This document shows positions 40,961 through 48,566 of a stretch of 49,407 nt of DNA, one piece after another. The position numbers and the translations under genes are program-made. The stretch is taken from the NCBI GenBank assembly GCA_002280875.1, contig NCEV01000016.1, positions 1-49,407 on the forward strand, in the 5' to 3' direction. Under the pieces are notes generated by a model. The model was not told where the DNA came from and made no database searches. It saw only the letters and a list, made by a program, of their open reading frames with translations. Each line of letters starts with the position of its first letter. Position 1 is the stretch's first letter. The stretch is from Caulobacter sp. 32-67-35. GTDB lineage: Bacteria; Pseudomonadota; Alphaproteobacteria; Caulobacterales; Caulobacteraceae.

Positions 40961-41341
40961 ATGCGAGCAACCGCCCGACAAACCGCCTCCTTCGCCGACC
41001 AGCGCGCCTATGCGCGGCGGCCGACGTCCCGGAAGGTCTATCTGGTCAGCGGACGCGATACGTTACGCTGCGCCCTGATCGATCTGGCCGAGGGCGGGGC
41101 GCGTATCCGGCTGATGGGGACGGCCCTGCCCGAAGGCGATCTCTATCTGGTCGACACCCGCGTGCGGCGCATCCACCTGGCCCGCTCGGTGTGGCAGTCG
41201 GAGCGGGAAGCCGGCCTGCAGTTTGTCGAGAGCGACACCCTGGATCGTCCCGGCGGCGGCGTCGAAGGCGCTGCCGAAGCCGCCCTGTTGTTTGCTAGGC
41301 GTCGGGCCCGCGAGGCGGCCGCTCTGGAAGCCGACCTGTAG
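40961..41341 (+). CDS. PilZ-domain protein, likely c-di-GMP responsive
   Basis: The 126-residue protein is a small PilZ domain. The RxxxR motif is RPTSR (residues 20-24). The second motif, usually D/NxSxxG, is DLAEGG (41-46), with Ala in place of the Ser, so c-di-GMP binding may be weakened or absent. A short helical tail rich in Ala/Arg/Glu follows. It ends in a 47-base antisense overlap with the 3' end of the amidohydrolase gene. Together with the MHYT-GGDEF-EAL protein this makes two possible c-di-GMP elements in the window, but 34 kb apart. Confidence 0.75.
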   Translation: MRATARQTASFADQRAYARRPTSRKVYLVSGRDTLRCALIDLAEGGARIRLMGTALPEGDLYLVDTRVRRIHLARSVWQSEREAGLQFVESDTLDRPGGGVEGAAEAALLFARRRAREAAALEADL

Positions 41342-42119
41342 TCTCCAGGGCCTCGACCAGTCGCGGCGCCAGCCAGGCCGCCATCTGGGCCTGCGCTTCG
41401 GCGTCGACCAGCAGATCCTGGCGCACTTCCAGTTCAAGATAGTCCAGCCCGCCCGCATCGGCGTGGAGCGGGATGGTATTGTCTGTTTCGTCCATGGCGT
41501 AGGGCGCGTTATCGCCGACGGCCTCTCCCAGATCCGCCCGCAGCCGCGTCAGCACCGCCGTCGAAAAGGGCGAGTCGTGACGATGCAGCACACCAAGACG
41601 CCAGGGCCGCTCGATCCCCTGCATCGAGGGTGTGAAGCTGTGAAGCGCGATCAGAATTGTCGGCCGGTCCGCTCTCTCATTCAGCGCCCTGGCGATGGCG
41701 TCCTGGTAGGGCGCGTAGATCTCGGCCATTCGGGCCGCTGCGGCTTGCGGCGAAAGGTCTCGATTGCCCGGGATCGACTCACCGTCGCTGACTGGCGGCA
41801 TGGCCCCATCAGCGCCTGGGCGGCGATTACAGTCGACGACCAGCCGCGAATAGACCTGCGCGATGAAGGTCGCGTCCAGCAGGCCTGAAAGCAGCGTTCC
41901 CAGGCCCGCTATGCCGATATCCCAGGCGATATGACGGTCCAATGCCGCATCGCCCAGGCCCAGGCGGTTCAGACGCCGGGGAATCTCCCGCCCCGCATGG
42001 TCCCCCAGAAGCAGAAATGGCGATGGGGCGCCCGGATTGAGCACAATGACCGGGTCCGGATCACCTGCGACAAGAAGGCGGCTCGACCCCGCGCCCGAAT
42101 CCCAGCCACTAGTGATCAA
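41295..42119 (-). CDS. N-formylglutamate amidohydrolase family protein
   Basis: This protein has 274 residues from a TTG at 42119; the nearest later start is a GTG at about codon 26. It has the family segments PFLLLGDHAGREIPRRLNRLGL, YSRLVVDCNRRPGADGAMPPV, LIALHSFTPSMQG and the C-terminal LEVRQDLL. The His and Asp/Glu of DHAGRE and LHSFTP are the likely metal ligands. The family hydrolyses N-formyl-glutamate in histidine breakdown or other N-acylated amino acids. No hut genes are present here, so the substrate is uncertain. It overlaps the PilZ gene by 47 bases at its 3' end and shares one base with the divergent transglutaminase start. Confidence 0.85.
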   Translation of the reverse strand: MITSGWDSGAGSSRLLVAGDPDPVIVLNPGAPSPFLLLGDHAGREIPRRLNRLGLGDAALDRHIAWDIGIAGLGTLLSGLLDATFIAQVYSRLVVDCNRRPGADGAMPPVSDGESIPGNRDLSPQAAAARMAEIYAPYQDAIARALNERADRPTILIALHSFTPSMQGIERPWRLGVLHRHDSPFSTAVLTRLRADLGEAVGDNAPYAMDETDNTIPLHADAGGLDYLELEVRQDLLVDAEAQAQMAAWLAPRLVEALETTGRLPERPPRGPDA

Positions 42120-43045
42120 TGCCTGTGCTCTCGGTTCGCCATCTGACGCGCTACCGGTATCGCAATCCCGTGGCGTTCGGCGATCATCGCATGATGTTGC
42201 GCCCGCGCGAAGGTTGCGATCAGCGACTGCTGTCGTCCAGTCTGCTGATCACGCCCAATCCCGTTCAACTGCGCTACGTTCAGGACGTCTTGGGCAACTG
42301 GGTCGGCGTCGCTCACTTCCAGGGCCGCTCCAGCGAACTGAGCTTTGAAAGCCAGTTCACCCTGGACCATACGCCCCTGCCGGCCTTTGGCGACGTGCCC
42401 GGCCATATCGACGTCTACGAGGCTGGCAGGCCTTTCGCCTATTCCAGCGAGGACTTGCCTGACCTGTTTCAGTCCATCGCGCCCCAGCATGACGATCCCG
42501 ACGGCGTCCTGACCCGCTGGGCGCTGGGCTTCGTCAAGCCTGCGGGCGAGACCAGCCTGCAGCACATGCTGGCCGAGATGACCCAGGCGATCTATGCCGA
42601 CTTCAGATACGGCAAGCGCTTCGAGAAGGGGGTCCAGACGCCCCTGACCACCCTGGAAAACCGGGGCGGCACCTGTCGCGACTTCGCGGTGCTGATGATC
42701 GAGGCCGTGCGGCGCCTGGGCCTCGCCGCCCAGTTCGTGTCGGGCTACATCCACAGCCCCTCGCGCAAACAGGTGGCGGTCGAGCGGACTGGAGGCGGCC
42801 ACACCCATGCCTGGTTGCGGGTCTATCTGCCCTCATGCGGCTGGGTGGAGTTTGATCCCACCAATGGCATCGTCGGCAACACCGACCTGATCCGCGTCGC
42901 CGTGGTCCGCGATCCGCGCCAGGCGCCACCCGTCCATGGCACCTGGGCAGGCTTTCCGACCGACTATCTGGGCATGGATGTCGAGGTCGACGTCACCAGC
43001 ATCGAAGATCATCTGGCGCCGTCCCTGGCCACGGCCTTCGGCTGA
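42119..43045 (+). CDS. Transglutaminase-like cysteine protein (Bact_transglu_N)
   Basis: The 308-residue cytoplasmic protein begins with the bacterial transglutaminase N-terminal domain (SVRHLTRYRYRNPVAFGDHR, about 1-90). The transglutaminase core follows, with catalytic Cys186 (GGTCRDFA), His230 (GHTHAWL) and Asp246 (FDPTNG). These suggest a functional protease or acyl-transferase fold. Substrates of the family are unknown; partner genes are often of the alpha-E/ATP-grasp type, none here. Its ATG shares its A with the TTG of the divergent amidohydrolase gene. A second transglutaminase gene follows after 94 bases. Confidence 0.9.
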   Translation: MPVLSVRHLTRYRYRNPVAFGDHRMMLRPREGCDQRLLSSSLLITPNPVQLRYVQDVLGNWVGVAHFQGRSSELSFESQFTLDHTPLPAFGDVPGHIDVYEAGRPFAYSSEDLPDLFQSIAPQHDDPDGVLTRWALGFVKPAGETSLQHMLAEMTQAIYADFRYGKRFEKGVQTPLTTLENRGGTCRDFAVLMIEAVRRLGLAAQFVSGYIHSPSRKQVAVERTGGGHTHAWLRVYLPSCGWVEFDPTNGIVGNTDLIRVAVVRDPRQAPPVHGTWAGFPTDYLGMDVEVDVTSIEDHLAPSLATAFG

Positions 43046-43139
43046 CGCATCTTTCGATCGCGTCGCGCGTTGGCGTTGAACTTCTACTTAAATCCCGGAT
43101 TCGCCACCCCTGGTGCGCCGGCTCCTGCGTGAGACGACG

Positions 43140-44018
43140 ATGCTGATCCGCTATGGCTACGAGATCACGGTCTACTGTCAGCAACCCACGGCGATGGTGA
43201 CGCTGCTGGGCCTGAGGGACGGACGCGAGGCCGACGTACGCATCCCCGAGTCGTTCTTCACGACACCCGAGGTCGCGACCTCGACCTATCGCGACATGTT
43301 CGGCAATCCTTGCCGCCGCCTGGTCGCCCCGGCAGGCCTGCTGACCCTCTGGAGCGACAGCGTCATGGAAGATAGCGGCGCGGTCGATCCCGCGGCGCCA
43401 GACGCCGAGCAACACGACGTCGCCGACCTGCCCGACGACTGTCTCGTCTATCTGATGGGCAGCCGCTATTGCGAGACGGACCGTCTCAGCCAGCTGGCTT
43501 GGGACAGGTTCGGCCCTATCCAGGGGGGCTGGGCGCGGGCCCAGGCGATCTGCGACTTCGTCCACAGCCACATCAGTTTTGACTACAAGACCGCCTGCTC
43601 GACACGCACGGCCTATGAGGTGCATGAGGGCCGCATCGGCGTATGTCGCGACTATGCCCATCTGGCTGTTGCGCTCTGTCGTTGCCTGAACATCCCGGCG
43701 CGCTATGTGAACGGTTATCTGGGCGACATCGGCGTGCCGCGCGTCGACCCGATGGACTTCAGCGCCTGGATGGAAGTTTATCTGGGCGGCAAATGGTGGG
43801 CCTTCGACCCGCGCAACAACATCCCACGTATCGGCCGCATCGTGGTGGCCCATGGCCGTGACGCCGCCGACGTGGCCATGCTGACCTCGTTCGGGCCGCA
43901 TCAGCTGAACGGCTTCCGGGTCTGGGCCTATGAAACCGAGGCTGGCGCCCTGCCGGGTTCAGTGATCGACACGACCGGAGCGGCCGGGCGTGAAGTCCGC
44001 GCCCGCTCGCCGCTGTAG
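43140..44018 (+). CDS. Second transglutaminase-like protein, catalytic His replaced
   Basis: The 292-residue protein starts at ATG 43140 (MLIRYGYEITVYCQQPT); a GTG at 43113 is less likely. The core has Cys169 (GVCRDYAHLA) and Asp223 (AFDPRNN), but the position of the catalytic His is Ser208 (DFSAWMEVYL), where its neighbour has THAWLRVY. I recall relatives that also carry DFSAWFE, so this may be a subfamily trait. It follows the first transglutaminase by 94 bases on the same strand. Its activity is doubtful; it could be a binding partner. Confidence 0.85.
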   Translation: MLIRYGYEITVYCQQPTAMVTLLGLRDGREADVRIPESFFTTPEVATSTYRDMFGNPCRRLVAPAGLLTLWSDSVMEDSGAVDPAAPDAEQHDVADLPDDCLVYLMGSRYCETDRLSQLAWDRFGPIQGGWARAQAICDFVHSHISFDYKTACSTRTAYEVHEGRIGVCRDYAHLAVALCRCLNIPARYVNGYLGDIGVPRVDPMDFSAWMEVYLGGKWWAFDPRNNIPRIGRIVVAHGRDAADVAMLTSFGPHQLNGFRVWAYETEAGALPGSVIDTTGAAGREVRARSPL

Positions 44019-44143
44019 GCGATTAAAGCCCGCGGGTGCTCTGTCCGTGCCACACTGCTCTCTCGCCGTGTCGTGAGTGACCGGCGGCGGTCAAGATCGA
44101 CGGCGAGTCGCCAAGCCGATCGCGACCAAAGGAAAGACGCATC

Positions 44144-44248
44144 ATGAAAGAGACCAAGGGCAAGGCGAAGAAGCCGGCTCCGCCGAAAGCCAACGCGTCA
44201 AACCCCAGCGTGAAGGGCGATATGGCGACCCTGTTCAAGAAGAAATAG
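44144..44248 (+). CDS. Small basic protein, 34 residues
   Basis: ATG 44144 to TAG 44248 encodes 34 residues beginning MKETKGKAKKPAPPKANAS and ending MATLFKKK, with ten lysines. AAAGGAAAG sits seven bases upstream, one of the better ribosome sites in the window. It is too short for routine gene calling. There is no recognisable domain; the net charge is strongly positive, so it may bind nucleic acid or an acidic partner. It lies 125 bases after the transglutaminase and is followed by a hairpin. Confidence 0.65.
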   Translation: MKETKGKAKKPAPPKANASNPSVKGDMATLFKKK

Positions 44249-44260
44249 ATCTCCGCCTGA

Positions 44261-44289
44261 ACGCCGCCGGCCCCCTGGACTGGCGGCGT
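44261..44289. terminator. Hairpin between the small basic gene and the PBP gene
   Basis: ACGCCGCC (44261-44268) and GGCGGCGT (44282-44289) make an 8-bp perfect stem with a 13-base loop. It lies between two convergent genes and may serve both, but no T-run follows on either strand. Confidence 0.45.
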
Positions 44290-44295
44290 GGCGCC

Positions 44296-46182
44296 TCAAA
44301 GACCCAGGATGCGCCTGAGCCATCTGGGGACGCGCCGCTCCGGGTCGAATTCCTCTTCCGCCTCACGTTCAGGTCCTGGCTCGAACCGCGGTCTGGGCGC
44401 GCGGTCCTTGGCAATCAGTCCCGCCTTCAGTCCGCCTGTCATGACGTCACGCCAGATCAGGGCTGGCAGACCGCCGCCAACGACCCGGTTCATCGGCGTC
44501 TGGTCGTCGTTGCCGATCCAGACCCCCACGACCAGGTCGCCAGTGAAGCCAACGAACAGGGCGTCGCGATGGTCCTGGGTGGTGCCGGTCTTGCCATACG
44601 CCCGCTGGGACAGGCGGGCGGCGCGACCCGTGCCCTCCTGAACCACCGCGGCCAGCAGATCGAGCAACGCCTCGCGCTGGCCGGGGTCGAGCTTGGCCTG
44701 CGGCGGCGGAGACTTGAACGGACGACCGTGGGGGAAAGACGGGCCTTTTCCCGCCGCCACAGCAGCGTAGGCGGAGGTCAGTTCCAGCAAGTTGGTCTCT
44801 GCCGTGCCCAGGGATAGTGTCGCATCATCGGCCTTGAGGGGTGAGTCGATCCCCAGGTCGTGAGCCGCCTGAACGACAGCCGGCCCTCCAGCCGTCTGCC
44901 AGACCCGCGCTGCGGCCGTGTTGCTCGACTGGGCGAAAGCGTCGCGCAGGGTCAGGTCGTATCCCTCGCCGCCCTCGTAGTTTGCGGGGGTCCAGCCGCC
45001 GATGGTGATGCGGCCAGCGTCGATCAGGTCGTCAGGCGAGGCGCCGTCGCGGAGGGCCGCCAGATAGACGAAGAGCTTGAAAGCGCTGCCCGGCTGGCGC
45101 TGGGCCTGGACGGCGCGGTTGAATGGGCTTTGGCGATAGTTCTGGCCGCCGACCATGGCCACGACCTGACCGTCGGGTCGCATGGCGACCAACGCGACCT
45201 GGCCGGCCTTGACCTTGGCCGCGCCCTTCATCCGATTGGCGACCGCCCGTTCGGCGATGCGCTGCAGGCGGCTGTCGAGGGTGGTGGTCACCCGCACCTC
45301 GCCATAGCCCGGACCGTCGAAGGCCGACTTCACCTGAGGCGAAATCCAGTCGGCGAAATAACCGCCCACCGGCAGGTCGGCGCGGGTGGTGCGGACGACG
45401 ACCTTGCCGGACGTGTCGGCCTGTTGACGGGTGATGGCCTTTGTCGCGACCATGGCCTCCAGCACCAGCCGTGCGCGAGCTCCGGCGGCTTTTGGATGGT
45501 CCACCGGATTGAGGTTGACGGGGGCCTTGACCATGCCGGCCAGCATCGCCGCCTCGCCGATCGACAGGGCCTCCGGCGCCTTGCCGAAATAGTGCCGGGC
45601 CGCCGCGCCCAGGCCATAGACCCCGTCGCCGAAATAGATGCTGGAGAGATAGCGGGCCAGGATCTCGTCCTTGGACAGCCGTAGTTCCAGATAGACGGCG
45701 ATCACCGCCTCCTGGGCCTTTCGGCGCCAGGACCGTTCAGGCTCCAAAAAGGCGTTCTTGGCCAGTTGCTGGGTGATGGTGCTGCCGCCTTCGACCGTGC
45801 GGCCGGCGCGGGAATTGGCCCGCATGGCGCGCGCGATGCCGCGAAAGTCCACGCCGATGTGGCTGTAGAAGCGTCGGTCCTCAGTGGACAGGAAAGCGGC
45901 CGGCACATGCTGGGGCAGGGCGCCAATGACGACTGGCGCTTCCTTGTAGGCGCCTCGCCGGGCGAAGGGCTTGCCCTGGTTGTCGAGCAGGATGATCGCG
46001 CGGTTGGGTAGGGGCTCCAACGCTTGCGAGATCGGCAGGCGGTCGGCCAGCCAGACGAACAGAAGGACCAGGACCGCCAGCACGCCCGCCGATACGCCGA
46101 CGGCGATGCGATGGCGCGACACGAAGGCTCGCGAGGCGACCCATGTGGTCGCCAGCCTGGCCTTCGCTTCGTCAGGAGTCAT
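44296..46182 (-). CDS. Bifunctional penicillin-binding protein (class A)
   Basis: The 628-residue inner-membrane enzyme has one N-terminal helix (about 27-46). The glycosyltransferase domain (about 75-240) has catalytic Glu101 in STEDRRFYSHIGVD and GGSTITQQLAKN. The transpeptidase domain (about 320-590) has Ser366-x-x-Lys369 in PGSAFKLF, SSN at 419-421 and Lys531 in KTGT. A charged C-terminal tail follows. It polymerises and cross-links peptidoglycan. It belongs to the shorter class A type near PBP1A/1C of alphaproteobacteria, and which paralogue it is cannot be fixed here. Confidence 0.93.
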   Translation of the reverse strand: MTPDEAKARLATTWVASRAFVSRHRIAVGVSAGVLAVLVLLFVWLADRLPISQALEPLPNRAIILLDNQGKPFARRGAYKEAPVVIGALPQHVPAAFLSTEDRRFYSHIGVDFRGIARAMRANSRAGRTVEGGSTITQQLAKNAFLEPERSWRRKAQEAVIAVYLELRLSKDEILARYLSSIYFGDGVYGLGAAARHYFGKAPEALSIGEAAMLAGMVKAPVNLNPVDHPKAAGARARLVLEAMVATKAITRQQADTSGKVVVRTTRADLPVGGYFADWISPQVKSAFDGPGYGEVRVTTTLDSRLQRIAERAVANRMKGAAKVKAGQVALVAMRPDGQVVAMVGGQNYRQSPFNRAVQAQRQPGSAFKLFVYLAALRDGASPDDLIDAGRITIGGWTPANYEGGEGYDLTLRDAFAQSSNTAAARVWQTAGGPAVVQAAHDLGIDSPLKADDATLSLGTAETNLLELTSAYAAVAAGKGPSFPHGRPFKSPPPQAKLDPGQREALLDLLAAVVQEGTGRAARLSQRAYGKTGTTQDHRDALFVGFTGDLVVGVWIGNDDQTPMNRVVGGGLPALIWRDVMTGGLKAGLIAKDRAPRPRFEPGPEREAEEEFDPERRVPRWLRRILGL

Positions 46183-46235
46183 GCCCGACCTTTCCGCCGC
46201 TCAAGCTGCCTGGAACGGGTGGGGAGGGCGCTGGT

Positions 46236-46460
46236 TCAGTCGTCGCTGTCGGGCGGGCCGGATTCGAAGCACAGCAGGTCGCCGGGCTGGCAGTCCAGCT
46301 CGCGGCACAGGGCGTCCAGGGTCGAGAACCGCACGGCCCGGGCCTTGCCGGTCTTCAGGATTGACAGGTTGGCGATGGTAACGCCCACCCGGTCGGACAG
46401 TTCGGTCAGGGACATGCGTCGGTCGAGCAGGACGCGATCGAGGTTCACGCGGACGGGCAT
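46236..46460 (-). CDS. XRE-family regulator paired with DUF2975 (YozG-like)
   Basis: The 74-residue protein starts at ATG 46460. The helix-turn-helix is RRMSLTELSDRVGVTIANLS followed by ILKTGKARAVRFSTLDALC, then a small tail RELDCQPGDLLCFE. This is the YozG/HTH_26 subfamily, typically encoded next to a DUF2975 membrane protein, as here. It probably autoregulates the operon; a palindrome is found upstream of the first gene at 47300-47314. Confidence 0.9.
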   Translation of the reverse strand: MPVRVNLDRVLLDRRMSLTELSDRVGVTIANLSILKTGKARAVRFSTLDALCRELDCQPGDLLCFESGPPDSDD

Positions 46461-46480
46461 GGGGCGAAATCTCTCCGCGA

Positions 46481-47014
46481 TCAGATGGTGAGTTCGGCTT
46501 CGCGACGAAGGCGGGCGCCCTCGCGGAAGACCTCGGCCAGGACGAATACGACCAGCACGGAGAACCAGGCGGTCAGGGTGAAGCTGTCGTCGATCACCTT
46601 GGTCTTGGGGGCCAGCCAGCGGGCCAGACCCGAGAAGACGTAGCGTCCGACCTCCAGGCTGGCCAGGATCAGACCCACAACCCGCAGGCGCAGGACATTG
46701 TCGGGATGGAAGGGATCGCCGGCGGTCAGGGTGGCGAAGATCCGGCGCAGCCGCTCGACGATCACCATCCAGCCGCCCAGCAGCAAAGCCCAGGCGGCCA
46801 GGGCGCCGGCGAACAGCGGACCGTCGCGGCTCACGGCCTCGACCGCGTCGCTGATCGGCAACATCTGGGCCAGAAGTTCGGGATTGAAGCTGAAGAGCAG
46901 GGCCACCAGGGTGAACAGCGACAGCAGGCTGACGAAAATCCAAAGGCCGACATAGATGACGTCGAGGATGATCTTAAGAAAGCTCGATACCGAGCCTGGC
47001 CCCAAAGCGCGCAT
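46481..47014 (-). CDS. DUF2975 membrane protein
   Basis: The 177-residue protein starts at ATG 47014 and has four predicted helices (about 12-40, 60-85, 105-130, 145-165). TLTAGDPFHPDNVLRLRVVGL is a typical DUF2975 core segment and GEL-like charged ends are missing. It is coupled to a YozG-type HTH gene 20 bases downstream. DUF2975/HTH pairs are common in bacteria, and no function is known for them. It follows the small membrane gene at 47087-47257 by 72 bases that include a hairpin. Confidence 0.85.
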   Translation of the reverse strand: MRALGPGSVSSFLKIILDVIYVGLWIFVSLLSLFTLVALLFSFNPELLAQMLPISDAVEAVSRDGPLFAGALAAWALLLGGWMVIVERLRRIFATLTAGDPFHPDNVLRLRVVGLILASLEVGRYVFSGLARWLAPKTKVIDDSFTLTAWFSVLVVFVLAEVFREGARLRREAELTI

Positions 47015-47054
47015 TGGCTGTCTTTCCCTCGCCCTCCCCAGGGCTCCCAAGCCT

Positions 47055-47074
47055 GCCCCGCGTTACAGCGGGGC
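47055..47074. terminator. Hairpin between the small membrane gene and the DUF2975 gene
   Basis: GCCCCGC (47055-47061) and GCGGGGC (47068-47074) make a 7-bp perfect stem with a six-base loop. It could be a weak terminator or processing site inside the operon. Confidence 0.4.
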
Positions 47075-47086
47075 CTCAAACAACCC

Positions 47087-47257
47087 CTAGAGCGATTGCG
47101 CCAAGAAGGTGATCGCCGAGACCGGGACGCCCACGATCAGGGCGGCGGTGATCAGGGTCATCATGACCTTGTCGGCGATGCGGAACAGTCGGACGGCGGG
47201 CATTTGGGGGTGGATCCATCGAGGTGGCGGACACTTGCCAAGGCCGGCGGCGTCCAT
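47087..47257 (-). CDS. Small single-pass membrane protein
   Basis: From ATG 47257 this encodes 56 residues with the segment VMMTLITAALIVGVPVSAITFL as one helix, preceded by RLFRIADK. A GTG at 47284 and an ATG at 47203 are alternatives, and no start has a clear Shine-Dalgarno. It lies between the palindromic operator and DUF2975 on the same strand, so it is probably the first gene of that operon. It has no named family known to me. Confidence 0.5.
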   Translation of the reverse strand: MDAAGLGKCPPPRWIHPQMPAVRLFRIADKVMMTLITAALIVGVPVSAITFLAQSL

Positions 47258-47299
47258 GACCCAGTGATAGGCCCCGATTTGCACGTCAACAATGCTGAG

Positions 47300-47314
47300 T
47301 ATCGATAAACGATA
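47300..47314 (-). promoter_or_regulatory. Candidate operator TATCG-N5-CGATA
   Basis: TATCG (47300-47304) and CGATA (47310-47314) are a perfect 5-base inverted repeat, in an AT-rich stretch upstream of the small membrane gene. Similar TATCGAT-rich palindromes are known for small repressor systems. The partner regulator here would be the YozG-like protein at 46236-46460. Confidence 0.5.
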
Positions 47315-47344
47315 TTAAACTTTGGCAATGATGGTTGATGGGCA

Positions 47345-47938
47345 TCAGGTCAGTGGCGCGGATGTCACAACCATAGCTTCGCGCCGGCTCGCGGCTTCAA
47401 ACCAAGCGCTCAGGGCAGGTCGGCCGTCGCGCCAGCCGAGGACCTTGCGGGCGTCGAAATAGGCCAGTTGCGCGGCCACGGCGATTTCCGCGATCGCCCA
47501 TCGATCGTTGGCGAGCCCCTCGGATTCCAGCAGGTCGAGGCCCGCGACGATCGCGGCCGTTTGGCGCGCGATCAGTTCGGGGCGCTGGTCGTCTTCCGGC
47601 CGCATCCGCTCACGGACCACGGCGACGGCGGCCGAACCCATACCGTCGGCGAGGGCCTGCAGCGTCAAGGCGCGGAGACGATCCCTGCCGCCCGCCGGGA
47701 TCAGCCCCGCGCCGCCTTCGGCGTCAAGGTGATCGCAGATGACTGAGGAGTCGAACAGGATCTCGCCGTCGTCGAGGATCAGGGTCGGCACCTGGCTAAG
47801 CGGGTTGGTCGCGCGGAGGCTCTCGTCGGTGAAGGGGGCCACGGTCTCAAGCATGATCGCGTCGGTGAAGCCGTTTTCGTGGGCCACGATGCGAACCTTG
47901 CGCGCAAACGGCGACAAGGCGGAGTAAAGGAGCCGCAT
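47345..47938 (-). CDS. Glutathione S-transferase
   Basis: The 197-residue protein starts at ATG 47938, with GAGGA upstream (rejecting a longer frame to 48127). The thioredoxin-like N domain has [15 protein letters not shown] with the Ser near the active site, the cis-Pro segment [20 protein letters not shown] with glutathione contacts, and then an all-helical C domain to about 190. The class is not definable here. It is divergent from rdgB over 25 bases. Confidence 0.9.
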   Translation of the reverse strand: MRLLYSALSPFARKVRIVAHENGFTDAIMLETVAPFTDESLRATNPLSQVPTLILDDGEILFDSSVICDHLDAEGGAGLIPAGGRDRLRALTLQALADGMGSAAVAVVRERMRPEDDQRPELIARQTAAIVAGLDLLESEGLANDRWAIAEIAVAAQLAYFDARKVLGWRDGRPALSAWFEAASRREAMVVTSAPLT

Positions 47939-47963
47939 TGGTGTTTTCCTCAAGGAGCCGATC

Positions 47964-48566
47964 ATGGCGCTGAGACTGGAGCCTGGGCTTAAGCTCGTAG
48001 TGGCCACGCACAATCCCGGCAAGGTCCCCGAGATCGCCGCCCTGCTGGATGGGCGGTTTGAGCTGGTCTCGGCCGGGGCCCTGGGCCTGCCTGAGCCGGA
48101 AGAGACCGAGACCACCTTTGTCGGCAACGCGCTGCTGAAGGCGCGCCACGCCGCCGACCTGTCGGGGATGATCGCCCTGGCCGACGACTCGGGGCTGTCG
48201 GTGGCGGCGCTGGACGGCTCGCCCGGTGTCTATTCAGCGCGCTGGGCTGGCCCGGGCAAGGATTTTGCCCAGGCCATGGCCAAGGTCGAGGAACGTCTCG
48301 AGGAGACCGGCTCGGATGATCGCGCCGCCTGGTTCACATCGGCCCTGGCGATCGCCTGGCCGGGTGGCCCATCCGTGGTGGTGCAGGGCGAGGTCCACGG
48401 AACCCTGGCCTTCCCGCCGCGCGGAACCCGGGGCTTTGGCTATGACCCGATCTTCGTCCCCGAGGGCCACGAGACGACCTTCGGCGAGATGGAGCCGGCG
48501 GCGAAAGACGCCATGAGCCACCGGGCCCGGGCGTTCGACAAGCTGAAGGCGGCGCTGTTTGAGTGA
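47964..48566 (+). CDS. rdgB: Non-canonical purine NTP pyrophosphatase (Ham1 family)
   Basis: The 200-residue enzyme removes ITP, dITP and XTP from the pool by hydrolysis to monophosphates. The conserved signature THNPGK (15-20) binds the triphosphate. The catalytic ADDSGLSV with Asp residues, GFGYDPIF and [10 protein letters not shown] complete the site. CAAGGAG precedes the ATG at 47964. Its 3' end overlaps hemW by eight bases, a common arrangement in alphaproteobacteria. Confidence 0.95.
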   Translation: MALRLEPGLKLVVATHNPGKVPEIAALLDGRFELVSAGALGLPEPEETETTFVGNALLKARHAADLSGMIALADDSGLSVAALDGSPGVYSARWAGPGKDFAQAMAKVEERLEETGSDDRAAWFTSALAIAWPGGPSVVVQGEVHGTLAFPPRGTRGFGYDPIFVPEGHETTFGEMEPAAKDAMSHRARAFDKLKAALFE

